64,000 bases of DNA, from the NCBI GenBank assembly GCA_963794185.1, contig CAWCDM010000030.1, positions 1-64,000 on the forward strand, in the 5' to 3' direction. A program made the position numbers and the translations under genes. This DNA comes from JAMXLO01 sp963794185. GTDB taxonomy: Bacteria > Pseudomonadota > Alphaproteobacteria > Acetobacterales > Acetobacteraceae. Positions 27,560 through 36,794 of the stretch are shown here, in pieces. The notes under the pieces were generated by a model. That model ran no database searches. It saw only the letters and a list, made by a program, of their open reading frames with translations, and was not told where the DNA came from. Position 1 is the stretch's first letter. Every line of letters starts with the position of its first letter.

Positions 27560-28606
27560 TCAAATCTCCAGCCGATAGAACCGTGCCGCCGTGCCGCTGA
27601 ACAGGTCTGCCCGCTCCGTCGCACTCACCCCGCGCGCCAGCAGCTTGCAGGCGTTCCAGAACGGCGCATAGGCATACGAGCCCTTGTCCACCGGGAAATT
27701 GCTCTCGAACATGCCGCGCGCGGCGCCGAACGCCTCGATGCAGGTCCCCACATAGGGCCGCCACGCCGCTGCCAGCGCTTCGGACGACGGCGGATCGGCC
27801 TTCTCGTGGAAGTCGAAGCCGTTGATCCGCATCGCCATGCCGCCGAGCTTGACGAACACGTTGGGGCATTTCGCCAGGGCACGGATTGCCGCTGACCAAC
27901 GGCCGAACACCTCCTCCCGTTTGCCGGCATAGACGCCGATGGCGAGCGGCCCGCCTACGTGGTTCAGCACGATCCGCGTATCGGGAAACGCCTGCGCCAA
28001 TGCGGTCAGCTCGTCGAGCTGCGGGTGATACAGCCACGCGTCGAATGTCAGGTTCAGCGGCGCAAGTCGGGAAAAGCCCTCGCGGAATGTCGTATCAGCC
28101 ATCAGCCCGGGCGGCGGCGCATAGGCCGGATTCATCAGTGTCGGATCGGCGTCCCAGGCGGTGATATGGCGGATGCCGCGGAACCGCCCGCCGCCGGCGC
28201 GGATATGTGCCTCCAGCACCGCCTGCACGCGCGCGCCCAGCCGCAGGTCGGCGTGCCCGACGATCCCGGCACAGATCTTGGTCGCTCCGTAACCGCCGGA
28301 CGCGCTCATCGCCGCCACGCCATTGACGAACTCGGTCTCGCCGACCGGCCTCATCTCCTCCGGCCCGGCCGCGCGATGCATCGAGCGGCATTGCACGAAC
28401 ACAGTGGCGACGATGTTGTGGCCCGCATTGGTGTCGGCCAGCAGGTCGTCCAGCATGTAGCGCCAGCCCGGCCGCTCCCACAGATGATGGTGCGGATCGA
28501 CGATCGGCAGATCGGGCTCCAGGATCGCCTCGGTTCGCCGCGCCAGCCAGTCGTCGCGGACCGGCAGATACGGGCTGCTCGCGGCAGGCTGCGTCGTCGT
28601 GCTCAT
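27560..28606 (-). CDS. Amidohydrolase family 2 (TIM-barrel) protein
   Basis: A 348-residue metal-dependent hydrolase or decarboxylase. It has the N-terminal metal motif PIVDPHHHLWERPGWRY, RGIRHITAWDADP, IVLNHVGGPLAIGVY with a conserved His, and the C-terminal GMFESNFPVDKGSYAY with the catalytic-type Asp. Relatives are sugar lactonases and 2-pyrone-4,6-dicarboxylate lactonase-like enzymes. It is the promoter-proximal gene of the six-gene operon. It is divergent from the amino-acid ABC transporter, with a 275-base shared control region. Confidence 0.88.
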   Translation of the reverse strand: MSTTTQPAASSPYLPVRDDWLARRTEAILEPDLPIVDPHHHLWERPGWRYMLDDLLADTNAGHNIVATVFVQCRSMHRAAGPEEMRPVGETEFVNGVAAMSASGGYGATKICAGIVGHADLRLGARVQAVLEAHIRAGGGRFRGIRHITAWDADPTLMNPAYAPPPGLMADTTFREGFSRLAPLNLTFDAWLYHPQLDELTALAQAFPDTRIVLNHVGGPLAIGVYAGKREEVFGRWSAAIRALAKCPNVFVKLGGMAMRINGFDFHEKADPPSSEALAAAWRPYVGTCIEAFGAARGMFESNFPVDKGSYAYAPFWNACKLLARGVSATERADLFSGTAARFYRLEI

Positions 28607-28881
28607 GGATGCTGCTTCCCCAATGCCGAGAGGATGCTAGAGCGGATCACGTGCGACCGTGAAGGGCATGGCGCACCACCGCATTCGCCTGCGATACGGG
28701 CAACATGGCGCTATTTTCGACGACGGAGCCCGGGAAGAGGGCCGGTTGCCTTTCGGCCCCCGCATTTTTCACCGGGCACGCCGCTGTTTCGCGTGGACAG
28801 GTGATAGCCGGAATGCTGGACTACCCTGGTCGGACGATGCCGCGGACGCCAAGCGGCACGCCCGCCAGGGGAGATTTCACA

Positions 28882-29720
28882 ATGTTCCGACATCTGCTGT
28901 CGCGGGTTCTGTTGTTGTTGGCCTTGGGAAGCGTAACGCCGGCTTTGGCTCAGGAGTCTCAGCTCAACGTCGGTACCTGAAGCGTGACAAACTCATCGTC
29001 GGCACCTACAGCACGTCGCCACCACTCGCCTATGTCGACGAGAAGGGCGATCTGGTCGGCTTCGAGATCGACCTGGCGCATGAGCTTGCCAAAGACCTGC
29101 TTGGCGATCCCAAGAAGGTCGAGTTCGTGGTGCTGCAATCGGATGGGCGCTTTCCGGCTGCACTATCGGGCAAGATCGATCTGGGTCTGTGCTCCACCAC
29201 GATCACCGGCGACCGTGCGGCGCGCATAGCTTTCACCCGCCCCTATATCGACACGGGCAACAGCGTGATCGTGCGCAAGGACGCCGGCATCAAGACAATT
29301 CAGGAGCTCAATGACTCCAAGTTCACCTATGCGATCCTGAATGTTCCGCCAGCGATCGAGCGCGCAAAGATCGTGCTGCCAAATGTGAAGCAGCTGCTCC
29401 TGGACAGTCCGTCGGCACTTTTCCTTGCGGTGAAGACCGGCCGCGCCACCGCGTTCAACATCGACAAACCGATCGCTGACTACTACGAGCACGAGAACTC
29501 CGATCTGATGCGGCTCGACGTCAGCGGCACGCCGTTCGCCTATGTGCAGCAGGACTCGATCTTCCTCAAGCCGGGCGATTTCAAGTGGTGGCTGTTCCTC
29601 GACACCTGGGTGGGTGAGCTGCGCTCCGGCTCGCGATACACCCAATATGTCGCGTGGTATCAGAAGTGGCTGCACAAGGATCCTCCGCCGCAGCGCTTCT
29701 ACGACTTCAACAAGTACTGA
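28882..29720 (+). CDS. Polar amino-acid ABC transporter substrate-binding protein (frameshifted)
   Basis: A periplasmic family 3 solute-binding protein of about 279 residues. A Sec signal, MFRHLLSRVLLLLALGSVTP, ends at ALAQE. A base is missing near 28975 just after QLNVGT, and the mature part continues in another frame: LKRDKLIVGTYSTSPPLAYV, GFEIDLAHELAKDLLGD, DLGLCSTTITGDRAARIAFT and FLDTWVGELRSGSRYTQYV. It heads a complete four-gene importer with two permeases and an ATPase. The ligand is probably an amino acid or a related amine acid. Confidence 0.9.
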
Positions 29721-29721
29721 C

Positions 29722-30375
29722 GTGCCGTTCGATCCGCATTTCATCGCCCGCCTGATCCCGGCGCTTGTCGAGGGCGCCGAGGTCACGGTGGAACTTGCGG
29801 TCCTGACAATGGCGATCTGTCTGGTATGGGGATTGGTCGTCGCGCTGGCACACGGTGTGCGCGGCCCACTCGGCTGGATCGCCGGCATCTATATCCAGGT
29901 GGTGCGCAACACGCCGCTGTTGATCCAGCTGTACATCGTCTATTTCGGCCTCTCGATGATCGGCATGGGCCTGTCCGGTTTCGCCTCTGGCCTGCTCGCG
30001 CTTTGCATCCAGAACGGCGGCTACGTCGCCGAAATCTATCGTGGTGGATTACAGGCGGTGAGTCCGCGCCAGCACGAAGCCGGCCGGGCGCTCGGCATGC
30101 GGCGCTGGACCCTGTACACCACGGTCATTTTGCCACAGGTCGTCGCGCGCATCATCCCACCGCTGACGAATCAGGCCATCAGCATCACCAAGGACACGTC
30201 GCAGGTCGCAGCTATCGCCGTGATGGAAATGATGAAGGTAGCACAGGTCTGGGTGGAATCATCCGCCAATACCTACGACGTCTTCCTCGGCGTGGCGATC
30301 ATCTACCTCGCATTGACGTCGGTCATCAATCTGGCGGGCAAGTTGTTCGAGCACAAGCTTGCATTCGTGCAATGA
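29722..30375 (+). CDS. Amino-acid ABC transporter permease
   Basis: A 217-residue HisM/GlnP-type inner-membrane permease. It starts with GTG one base after the binding-protein stop and reads PFDPHFIARLIPALVEGAEV, then several hydrophobic helices. QVVRNTPLLIQLYIVYFGL and the EAA loop EAGRALGMRRWTLYTTVILPQ contact the ATPase. Its stop overlaps the ATG of the second permease. Confidence 0.93.
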   Translation: MPFDPHFIARLIPALVEGAEVTVELAVLTMAICLVWGLVVALAHGVRGPLGWIAGIYIQVVRNTPLLIQLYIVYFGLSMIGMGLSGFASGLLALCIQNGGYVAEIYRGGLQAVSPRQHEAGRALGMRRWTLYTTVILPQVVARIIPPLTNQAISITKDTSQVAAIAVMEMMKVAQVWVESSANTYDVFLGVAIIYLALTSVINLAGKLFEHKLAFVQ

Positions 30376-31025
30376 AGGAATTCGCGCCCCTGCTGCACGG
30401 CTACTGGTATCTGCTCCGCGGCGCGGGCATGACCGTGTTGATGGCCGGCGTCGCGGTGCTTCCCGCGACGCTTTGCGGCATCGTGATTGCACTCGCGCAG
30501 GTGTTTGGCAACCGCTTCGCACGCGGCGCGGTCGTGGCGTATCTGTTCGTGATCCGCGGCATACCGCTGCTGGTGCTGCTGACCTTTGTCTACTACCTGC
30601 TGCCGCTCACCGGCATCGATTTGCCGCCGTTCTGGGGTGTCGTGCTGGTGCTCGCGTTCTACTACGCGGCGTTCATGAGTGAGGTGTTTCGTGCCGGCAT
30701 CCTGTCCCTGCCGCGCGCCCAATGGGATGCCGCGCGCAGCCTCGGCATGACGCGGCAACTGATGATGCGGATCGTGATCTTCCCACAGGCGCTGCGGCTC
30801 GCGGCGCCACCGTTCGTCAGTCTCTGCGTCAGCCTGGTGAAGGCGACCTCGCTGGTGTCGATCGTCGGCCTGTGGGAGCTTACGATGGCAAGCCGCGAGA
30901 TCGTCGAACGGACCCTGGCGCCATTCCAGATCTTCATCGGCGCGGCCTGCGTCTATTTCTGCATCTGCTACACACTGGCACTGTATGGAAAATACCTTGA
31001 GCGACGTGCCCTCGTTGGACATTGA
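30372..31025 (+). CDS. Amino-acid ABC transporter permease (second subunit)
   Basis: A 217-residue partner permease. It overlaps the previous gene by 4 bases (ATGA). Typical segments are VIRGIPLLVLLTFVYYLLPL, AFMSEVFRAGILSLPRAQWD and the EAA loop AARSLGMTRQLMMRIVIFPQ. Together with the first permease it forms the heterodimeric membrane channel. Its last 41 bases overlap the ATPase gene in a different frame. Confidence 0.93.
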   Translation: MKEFAPLLHGYWYLLRGAGMTVLMAGVAVLPATLCGIVIALAQVFGNRFARGAVVAYLFVIRGIPLLVLLTFVYYLLPLTGIDLPPFWGVVLVLAFYYAAFMSEVFRAGILSLPRAQWDAARSLGMTRQLMMRIVIFPQALRLAAPPFVSLCVSLVKATSLVSIVGLWELTMASREIVERTLAPFQIFIGAACVYFCICYTLALYGKYLERRALVGH

Positions 31026-31824
31026 ACCGGCACGGGCGCAGCAGCGTCCGATGCTGGAGATCGCCGGCGTCAGCAAGCGCTTCGGCACGTTGGAAGTGTT
31101 GCGCGATGTCTCGCTTTCGGTTCGCAGCGGAGAAGTCGTCGTGGTGATCGGCCCCAGCGGTTCGGGCAAGACCACGCTGCTGCGCTGTATCAACATGCTC
31201 GAGGACTACGAACAGGGAACCGTGATCGTGGATGGCGAGCCGGTCGGCTACACGTTCGAAACCATTACCGGCCGCCGCCAGCGCATGTCGGAGCGCGACA
31301 TCGCAGCCTCGCGCGAGAAGATCGGCATCGTGTTCCAAAGCTACAACCTGTTCCCGCACATGACCGCATTGCAGAACATCGTCGCCGCACCGGTTCGCGT
31401 CAGGGGCATTCCGCGTGCGAGGGCGGAGGCGCGTGCCCGCGAACTGCTTGCCATGGTCGGACTATCGGACAAGGCATCGGAATATCCGGTGCGTCTGTCG
31501 GGCGGACAGCAGCAGCGTGTCGCGATCGCCCGCGCGCTGGCGATGGATCCCAAGATCATGCTGTTCGATGAGGTCACGTCGGCGCTGGATCCGGAGTTGG
31601 TCGGCGAGGTGCTGGCTGCCATGCAGCAGCTTGCGCGCGACGGCATGACGATGATTGTCGTGACGCATGAGATGAGCTTCGCCCGCGACGTGGCCGACCG
31701 CATCGTGTTCATGGACAGCGGCGTGATTGTCGAACAGGGGGAGCCCGATCAGGTGTTCTTTGCGCCGCGCACCGACCGCGTACGGCTGTTCCTCACGCGG
31801 TACAACGAGCGGTACCGCATTTGA
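30985..31824 (+). CDS. Amino-acid ABC transporter ATP-binding protein
   Basis: A 279-residue GlnQ/HisP-type ATPase with all motifs: Walker A GPSGSGKTT, Q-loop IVFQSYNLFPHMTALQNI, signature YPVRLSGGQQQRVAIARALA, Walker B IMLFDEVTSALDPE and H-loop VVTHEMSFARDVADRI. The long overlap (41 bases) with the preceding permease suggests coupled translation; an internal ATG at MLEIAGV would avoid most of the overlap and could be the true start. Confidence 0.95.
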   Translation: MENTLSDVPSLDIEPARAQQRPMLEIAGVSKRFGTLEVLRDVSLSVRSGEVVVVIGPSGSGKTTLLRCINMLEDYEQGTVIVDGEPVGYTFETITGRRQRMSERDIAASREKIGIVFQSYNLFPHMTALQNIVAAPVRVRGIPRARAEARARELLAMVGLSDKASEYPVRLSGGQQQRVAIARALAMDPKIMLFDEVTSALDPELVGEVLAAMQQLARDGMTMIVVTHEMSFARDVADRIVFMDSGVIVEQGEPDQVFFAPRTDRVRLFLTRYNERYRI

Positions 31825-31827
31825 ACA

Positions 31828-33190
31828 TCACGCGGTTGCGACCTGTATCGCCTCACCGATGATCGTGACAATGCGATCCAGCGTTGCCTCAGGCGTCATC
31901 AACGGCGGCGCGATGCAGAGCGAATCGCCACTCACCGGAGTCCCACCGCCGCCGCGCTGGCGGATGATAAGGCCCCGCTTCATTGCCTCGGCCACGACGC
32001 GCCCGCCGAGCCCTATCGCCGGCTTGCGGCTCGCCTGATCCTCCACCAGTTCGACGCCGCACATCATGCCCAGTCCCCGCACGTCACCGACCGCAGGCAG
32101 GCTGCGCAGCGTTTCGAGTCCGGCAAGCAACCGCCTGCCCATCACCGCGGCGCGTTCCGGCAGGCCCTCCTGCTCGAGGATGTCGATGTTGCGCAGGCCG
32201 ACGGCGCAGCAGGCCGGATGGCCCGAATAGGTCGCGGCGTGCATGAACCTCTCATCCATCGGCGCTTCCTCGATCGCCTGGTGCACGCGCTTCGATACGA
32301 TGACGCCGCCAAGCGGCAGATAGCCGCTGGTGACTCCCTTGGCGAACGACACAAGGTCCGGTTCCACGTTCCAATGTCCAAGCGCGAACCAGCGCCCCGT
32401 CCGGCCGAACCCGGTGATCACCTCGTCAGCGATCAGCAGCACGTTGTGGCGGTCGCAGATCTGGCGCAGACGCGGGAAGTAAGTCGGGGGTGGCACGATG
32501 ACGCCTCCCGCGCCCATCACAGGTTCGGCGATCACCGCGGCGATCGTATCCGCGCCGTGCGCCTCGATTGCTGCCTCCACCGCATCCGCGGCCTCGATGC
32601 CGGCGTCGCCGTTGCCGGGCCAGCGATACGGATAGGGGGGCGCCACCTGCAGGAATTCCGGCACCAGCGGACCGAACATCTTGTGGTAGCCCGGCAGGCT
32701 TGTGGCACTCATCGCCGCCAGCGTCACGCCGTGATAGCCGGTACTGACGCGAGATGATCTTCACCTTGTTCGGCTTGCCCATCCGCTTCCAGTAATAACG
32801 GGCAATCTTGAAGGCGCTTTCGTTGGACTCGGCACCGCCGGTGGTGAAGTAGGCCGCTTCCATGTTGCCATACGCCAGACCGACGATGCGTTCCGCCAGT
32901 CGGATGGCGGGCTCGTTGGAGAACCCCGCGTAGGCCGAGGCGTAGGCCAGCTTCGCCATCTGCGCGGAGGCCGCATCGGCCAGTTCCTTGCGGCCATGGC
33001 CGACATTGACGTTCCACAGGCAGGACAGGCCGTCGATGTATTCCTTGCCATCCGCGGTACGCAGCATCGCGCCGCTTCCCTCGACGAAGATCTGCGCTCC
33101 TGCATGCTCCTTTGGGTGATGCAGCGGATGGATCAGGTGGCGCCGGTCCGCATCCAGCAGCGCTGCACTGGTTGCTGCATGATCATTCAT
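31828..33190 (-). CDS. Class III PLP-dependent aminotransferase (frameshifted)
   Basis: An omega-amino-acid or amine:pyruvate-type aminotransferase of about 454 residues. The N-terminal part reads LIHPLHHPKEHAGAQIFVEG, GLSCLWNVNVGHGRKELADA and EAAYFTTGGAESNESAFKIA. A base is inserted near 32745 in what should be QYGYHGVTLAAMSATSLPGY. The C-terminal frame holds VLLIADEVITGFGRTGRWF (PLP Asp) and LVSFAKGVTSGYLPLGGVIV (Schiff-base Lys). It overlaps the SelA-like gene as ATGA and is the last gene of a three-gene operon. Confidence 0.9.
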
Positions 33191-34691
33191 GTCCCGATCT
33201 CCTGTTGCGCGGTCCGTTGCGCCTGCCACTGGCCTTTGCCGAACTGGCTGAGATTGACCGGACCGCGATGGGCGTCGGTGGCGCTGCCGAGCAGCACTTC
33301 GCCGCTCATGCGGTAGGCCTCGACCGTGCCTTCGAAACGATAGGCGATCGCGCTGCCCTCATGCCGCGCTTCGAACTCCATAAGGACATCTTGGGCGGTC
33401 AGCCTGCCGACCACCTTGCTGGCGAACTGCTCGGATTCCTGGCTTCCGGTCAGCTGACTGCCCTGCTGCTGCAGGCGCAGTCTGTGCAACGCTGGCCATG
33501 CAGGAACTGCACGCGCAGGGACCAATCGCCGGACAGATCGAGCATCGGCGGCGGTTCCCTCGCGGGCTGCAGCGAGCGTGCAGCGGCCAGTGCGGCGGCG
33601 ATCCCCTTGCCGACCTCGGCTGCTTCGCCAGGCTGGAACTGGAACGGATCGATGACGACCGAGTTCGCGGTCGCCGCGGTGTCATCGATCATGATGCGCG
33701 GCGTGCCGTCGAGCAGACGCGCCCGCAGGCCCATGCCGTCAAGCGCGATGCCGTCCCAGCGCACCCTTAGCGCCGGAACACGCACGACGCCGGCGGGCTC
33801 GATTACATCGCTGCGGACGCCGGGCACTTCAGCTGCCCGCCGGGCGATCTCCTGCAGATCGCCATGCCAGCGCTGCAGCTCGGCGGTCTCGTCGCGCTCC
33901 TCCAGCCAATATTCGACGGCGGTCAGCACGCCGATCACATCCTCCTTCGATACCTTCATCGGCCGGCCGAACGCCTGGTGCGGCGAGGCATTGCGCCATG
34001 CCGCCTGCACCAGCTTTTTGTTGCCGAGCAGCAGGCCGCTGGTCTGCGGCCCGCGCAGGAATTTTCCGCCACTGTAGATTACCATGTCCGCACCGCGCAG
34101 CAGCCACGGGCTCGGCCGCTGCAGGTGTTCCGACGCGGCGTCCACCAGGATCGGAATGCCGAACGGCTTCACCCGCGCGGCGATTTCCTCGAGGCGCACA
34201 CGCGAATTTTCCTCGTTGGTGCCGAGAATCGCCACCATCGCGACTGGCTCGGCCAACGCGGCTTGCAGATCGGCGATCGAATCGATCTCGACGATATGCG
34301 CGCCGACCATGCGGATCGCCTGATCATAGGCGAAGCGCTGGTTGCGTGGCAGGATCACGCGGTTCACCCATCCGTCGGTGAACGGCAGACGCAGCATGCG
34401 AACCGGATCGTTGCCGGCGATGCAGGCTGCCGATGCCAATGCCACCGCGGCCGCGCTGCCGCATGTCACGATGCCCCACTCCGCGCCCGTCAGCTGGGCC
34501 AACCGCCGCCCCGCCGCCTCCATCAATTCGTCCAGATTGACGAACTGACGCGACGCCTGTTCCATCGCCGCGCGCACCTGCGGCAACATCAGACTGCCGC
34601 CATGCATCGTGCGCACGCTACAGCAGTTGATGAACGGGCGCACGCCCAGCGCGAGGTAGGGATTGGTGTTGCTCGTGGTTCCGTCAACCAT
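33187..34691 (-). CDS. SelA-like PLP-dependent enzyme with extra C-terminal domain (frameshifted)
   Basis: Residues 1 to about 385 resemble the L-seryl-tRNA(Sec) selenium transferase-like/fold type I group: LALGVRPFINCCSVRTMHGG, NLDELMEAAGRRLAQLTGAE and YSGGKFLRGPQTSGLLLGNK with the PLP Lys. Such proteins are usually lyases or racemases on amino acids, not true SelA. After DLSGDWSLRVQFLHGQ a shift near 33500 joins ALHRLRLQQQGSQLTGSQES, YRFEGTVEAYRMSGEVLLGS and a tail ending QEIGT, a beta-rich domain of about 110 residues that I do not recognise. It overlaps both neighbours, so all three genes are co-translated. Confidence 0.78.
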
Positions 34692-35868
34692 GGGACACGC
34701 TCTCCGTCGCAGTCCGGTATACCGCGGTCTCGAAATCATCCAGCAGACGCAGCACGGTCGCGTCCGCGAACGGCAGCAGCTGCGTCAGCAGGACGCCCGT
34801 CACCTGCTTCCTCGGATCGAGCCAGAAATAGGTGTTGAACAGCCCCGCCCACGCGAGGCTGCCGGCGCTGCGCCTGCCCGGCACGTCCTCGGTGTTGATC
34901 AGCCAGCTCAGGCCCCACTTCTTCGTCATGCCCGGGAAGAACTCGGCATCGTTCGACATTGCCGGGTTCTCGGACTTCAGCAGCCGGACGTTCAGCTCGC
35001 CGATATGGTTCTGCGCCATCAGGGCGATCGTCTCAGGCTTGAGAACCCGCGCGCCATCGAGGTCCCCCCCGTTCAGCAACATTTGCAGGAATGCCAGATA
35101 ATCAGGCCCGGTGGAGAACAGTGCACCGCCGCCGGCGAAGAACTCGGGATGCACCGGCGGCTGTGGCGGGATCGGCTCGAGCGATCCGTCGGGTTTGCGT
35201 GCATGGACCTGAGCGGTACGCGCGGCCTGTTCCGGATTCGGGATGAAGCTGGTATCGTGCATGCCGAGCGGGGCGAAGATGTGCCCGCGCATATACGCAT
35301 CGAGGTCCTGGCCGCTCACCGCCTCGACCATGCGGCCGGCCCAGTCGATGTTGATGCCGTACTCCCAGCGCTCGCCAGGTTCGAAGGCAAGCGGCATGTT
35401 CAGCGCGGCAAGTTTGCCCGACAGCACCGTGGGCGCACCGGTCGTTTCGACGTAGCGGTTCAGCTCGGCGTTCCAGATGTGGTAGACGAAGCCCGCGGTG
35501 TGCGTGAGCAACTGCCGCAGCGTGATCTTGCGTCGCGCCGACCGCAGGCGGGGCTTGCCACCGGCGTCGAAGCCCTCGAGCACTTGCGGATCGGCGAGCC
35601 CCGGCACGATCTCGCCGGCCGGCCGATCGAGCGAGAGCTGTCCGCGTTCGACGCATTGCATCGCCGCGACGCCGGTGACCGCCTTGGTCATCGAGGCGAT
35701 CCGGAACACGGTGTCCAGCGTCATCGGCGTGCCATCAGCCGGGCTTCGGCTGCCGAATGCGCCCTGGTAGAATGTTCCGTCGCGGTCCGCCGCCAGTGCA
35801 ACGACCCCTGGCACGCGCCCGGATGTCGCCGCATCGTTCAGTAGCCGGTCGATGTCGTCCCCCGCCAT
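34684..35868 (-). CDS. Serine hydrolase, class C beta-lactamase family
   Basis: A 394-residue penicillin-binding-fold hydrolase. Ser-x2-Lys is in FRIASMTKAVTGVAAMQ, Tyr-x-Asn is YGINIDWAGRMVEAVSG, and FAGGGALFSTGPDYLAFLQM lies downstream. No signal peptide is seen, so it is probably a cytoplasmic esterase or amidase. It is the first gene of the operon with the SelA-like enzyme and the aminotransferase; the stop overlaps the next start by 8 bases. Confidence 0.9.
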   Translation of the reverse strand: MAGDDIDRLLNDAATSGRVPGVVALAADRDGTFYQGAFGSRSPADGTPMTLDTVFRIASMTKAVTGVAAMQCVERGQLSLDRPAGEIVPGLADPQVLEGFDAGGKPRLRSARRKITLRQLLTHTAGFVYHIWNAELNRYVETTGAPTVLSGKLAALNMPLAFEPGERWEYGINIDWAGRMVEAVSGQDLDAYMRGHIFAPLGMHDTSFIPNPEQAARTAQVHARKPDGSLEPIPPQPPVHPEFFAGGGALFSTGPDYLAFLQMLLNGGDLDGARVLKPETIALMAQNHIGELNVRLLKSENPAMSNDAEFFPGMTKKWGLSWLINTEDVPGRRSAGSLAWAGLFNTYFWLDPRKQVTGVLLTQLLPFADATVLRLLDDFETAVYRTATESVSHG

Positions 35869-35975
35869 TCGCGTTCCCCCGGTTCTGGTCCCGCAGTATG
35901 CGGCGCTGTTGCGCCTGCTGGCCAGCGGAGCAACAATGGCCGGCCAGGGAAATCCGCACCAGGGGAGGCGCCGGG

Positions 35976-36707
35976 ATGCTCGAGAACGACGTCATCATTA
36001 CAACGAAGCACGGCAGGATGCCGACATTCATAGCCGGCCCGGATGAACCTGGACAGTATCCCGGCATCATCTTCTACATGGACGCACCGGGCATCCGCGA
36101 AGAGCTGCGCAACATGGCGCGGCGCATTGCCAAGCATGGCTATGTCTGCCTGCTGCCCGATATGTATTACCGGCTGGGCACCGTACGCTTCGACATTCCG
36201 CGCCGCGACGATGCGATGTCGGGCGTGATCCGGGCGTCGATGAACAGCCTGTCCATTCCCTATATCAACGACGACACGGCTGCGATGCTTGCCTGGTTCG
36301 ACGCGAACGACCGCGTGAAGCCGGGGCCGGTCGGCTGCGTCGGGCACTGCATGAGCGGACGCTACATCACCTCGGTGGCCGCGCAGTTCCCGCACCGCAT
36401 GGCGGCGGCCGCGTCGCTGTACGGCGTGGGCATCGTCACCGACAAGGACGATTCGCCCCATTTGTCGCTCGGGAAGATCAAAGGCGAGCTTTACTACGCT
36501 TTTGCCGAACACGATCAGTCCGTGCCGGCGAATGTGATTCCCGATCTGAAGACGGCGCTGAACAAGGTCGATGTGAAGGCGACGGTGGAAGTGTTCCCGG
36601 GCTCGCATCACGGCTTCTGCTTCCCGGAGCGTGCGGTGTACGACCCGATCGCGTCGGAGATGACGTGGGCCAAGATCTTCGCCCTATGGGACCGCCATCT
36701 GAAATAG
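35976..36707 (+). CDS. Dienelactone hydrolase family protein
   Basis: A 243-residue alpha/beta hydrolase. The start at 35976 follows AGGGGAGG. The nucleophile elbow is GHCMSGRY (Gly-x-Cys-x-Gly), typical of dienelactone hydrolase, and the His is in FPGSHHGFCFPER. The N-terminus reads VIITTKHGRMPTFIAGPDEP, and GIIFYMDAPGIREELRNMA follows. It would open a lactone or ester ring in aromatic degradation. It is divergent from the serine hydrolase operon across a 107-base gap. Confidence 0.9.
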   Translation: MLENDVIITTKHGRMPTFIAGPDEPGQYPGIIFYMDAPGIREELRNMARRIAKHGYVCLLPDMYYRLGTVRFDIPRRDDAMSGVIRASMNSLSIPYINDDTAAMLAWFDANDRVKPGPVGCVGHCMSGRYITSVAAQFPHRMAAAASLYGVGIVTDKDDSPHLSLGKIKGELYYAFAEHDQSVPANVIPDLKTALNKVDVKATVEVFPGSHHGFCFPERAVYDPIASEMTWAKIFALWDRHLK

Positions 36708-36794
36708 CCCGGCATTGCCATGGACGCGAACACTTACCCTCTGCCGTTGTCATTGCAGCCAGAGGACGAAGCAATACCTGCCGCGCAATAACGA

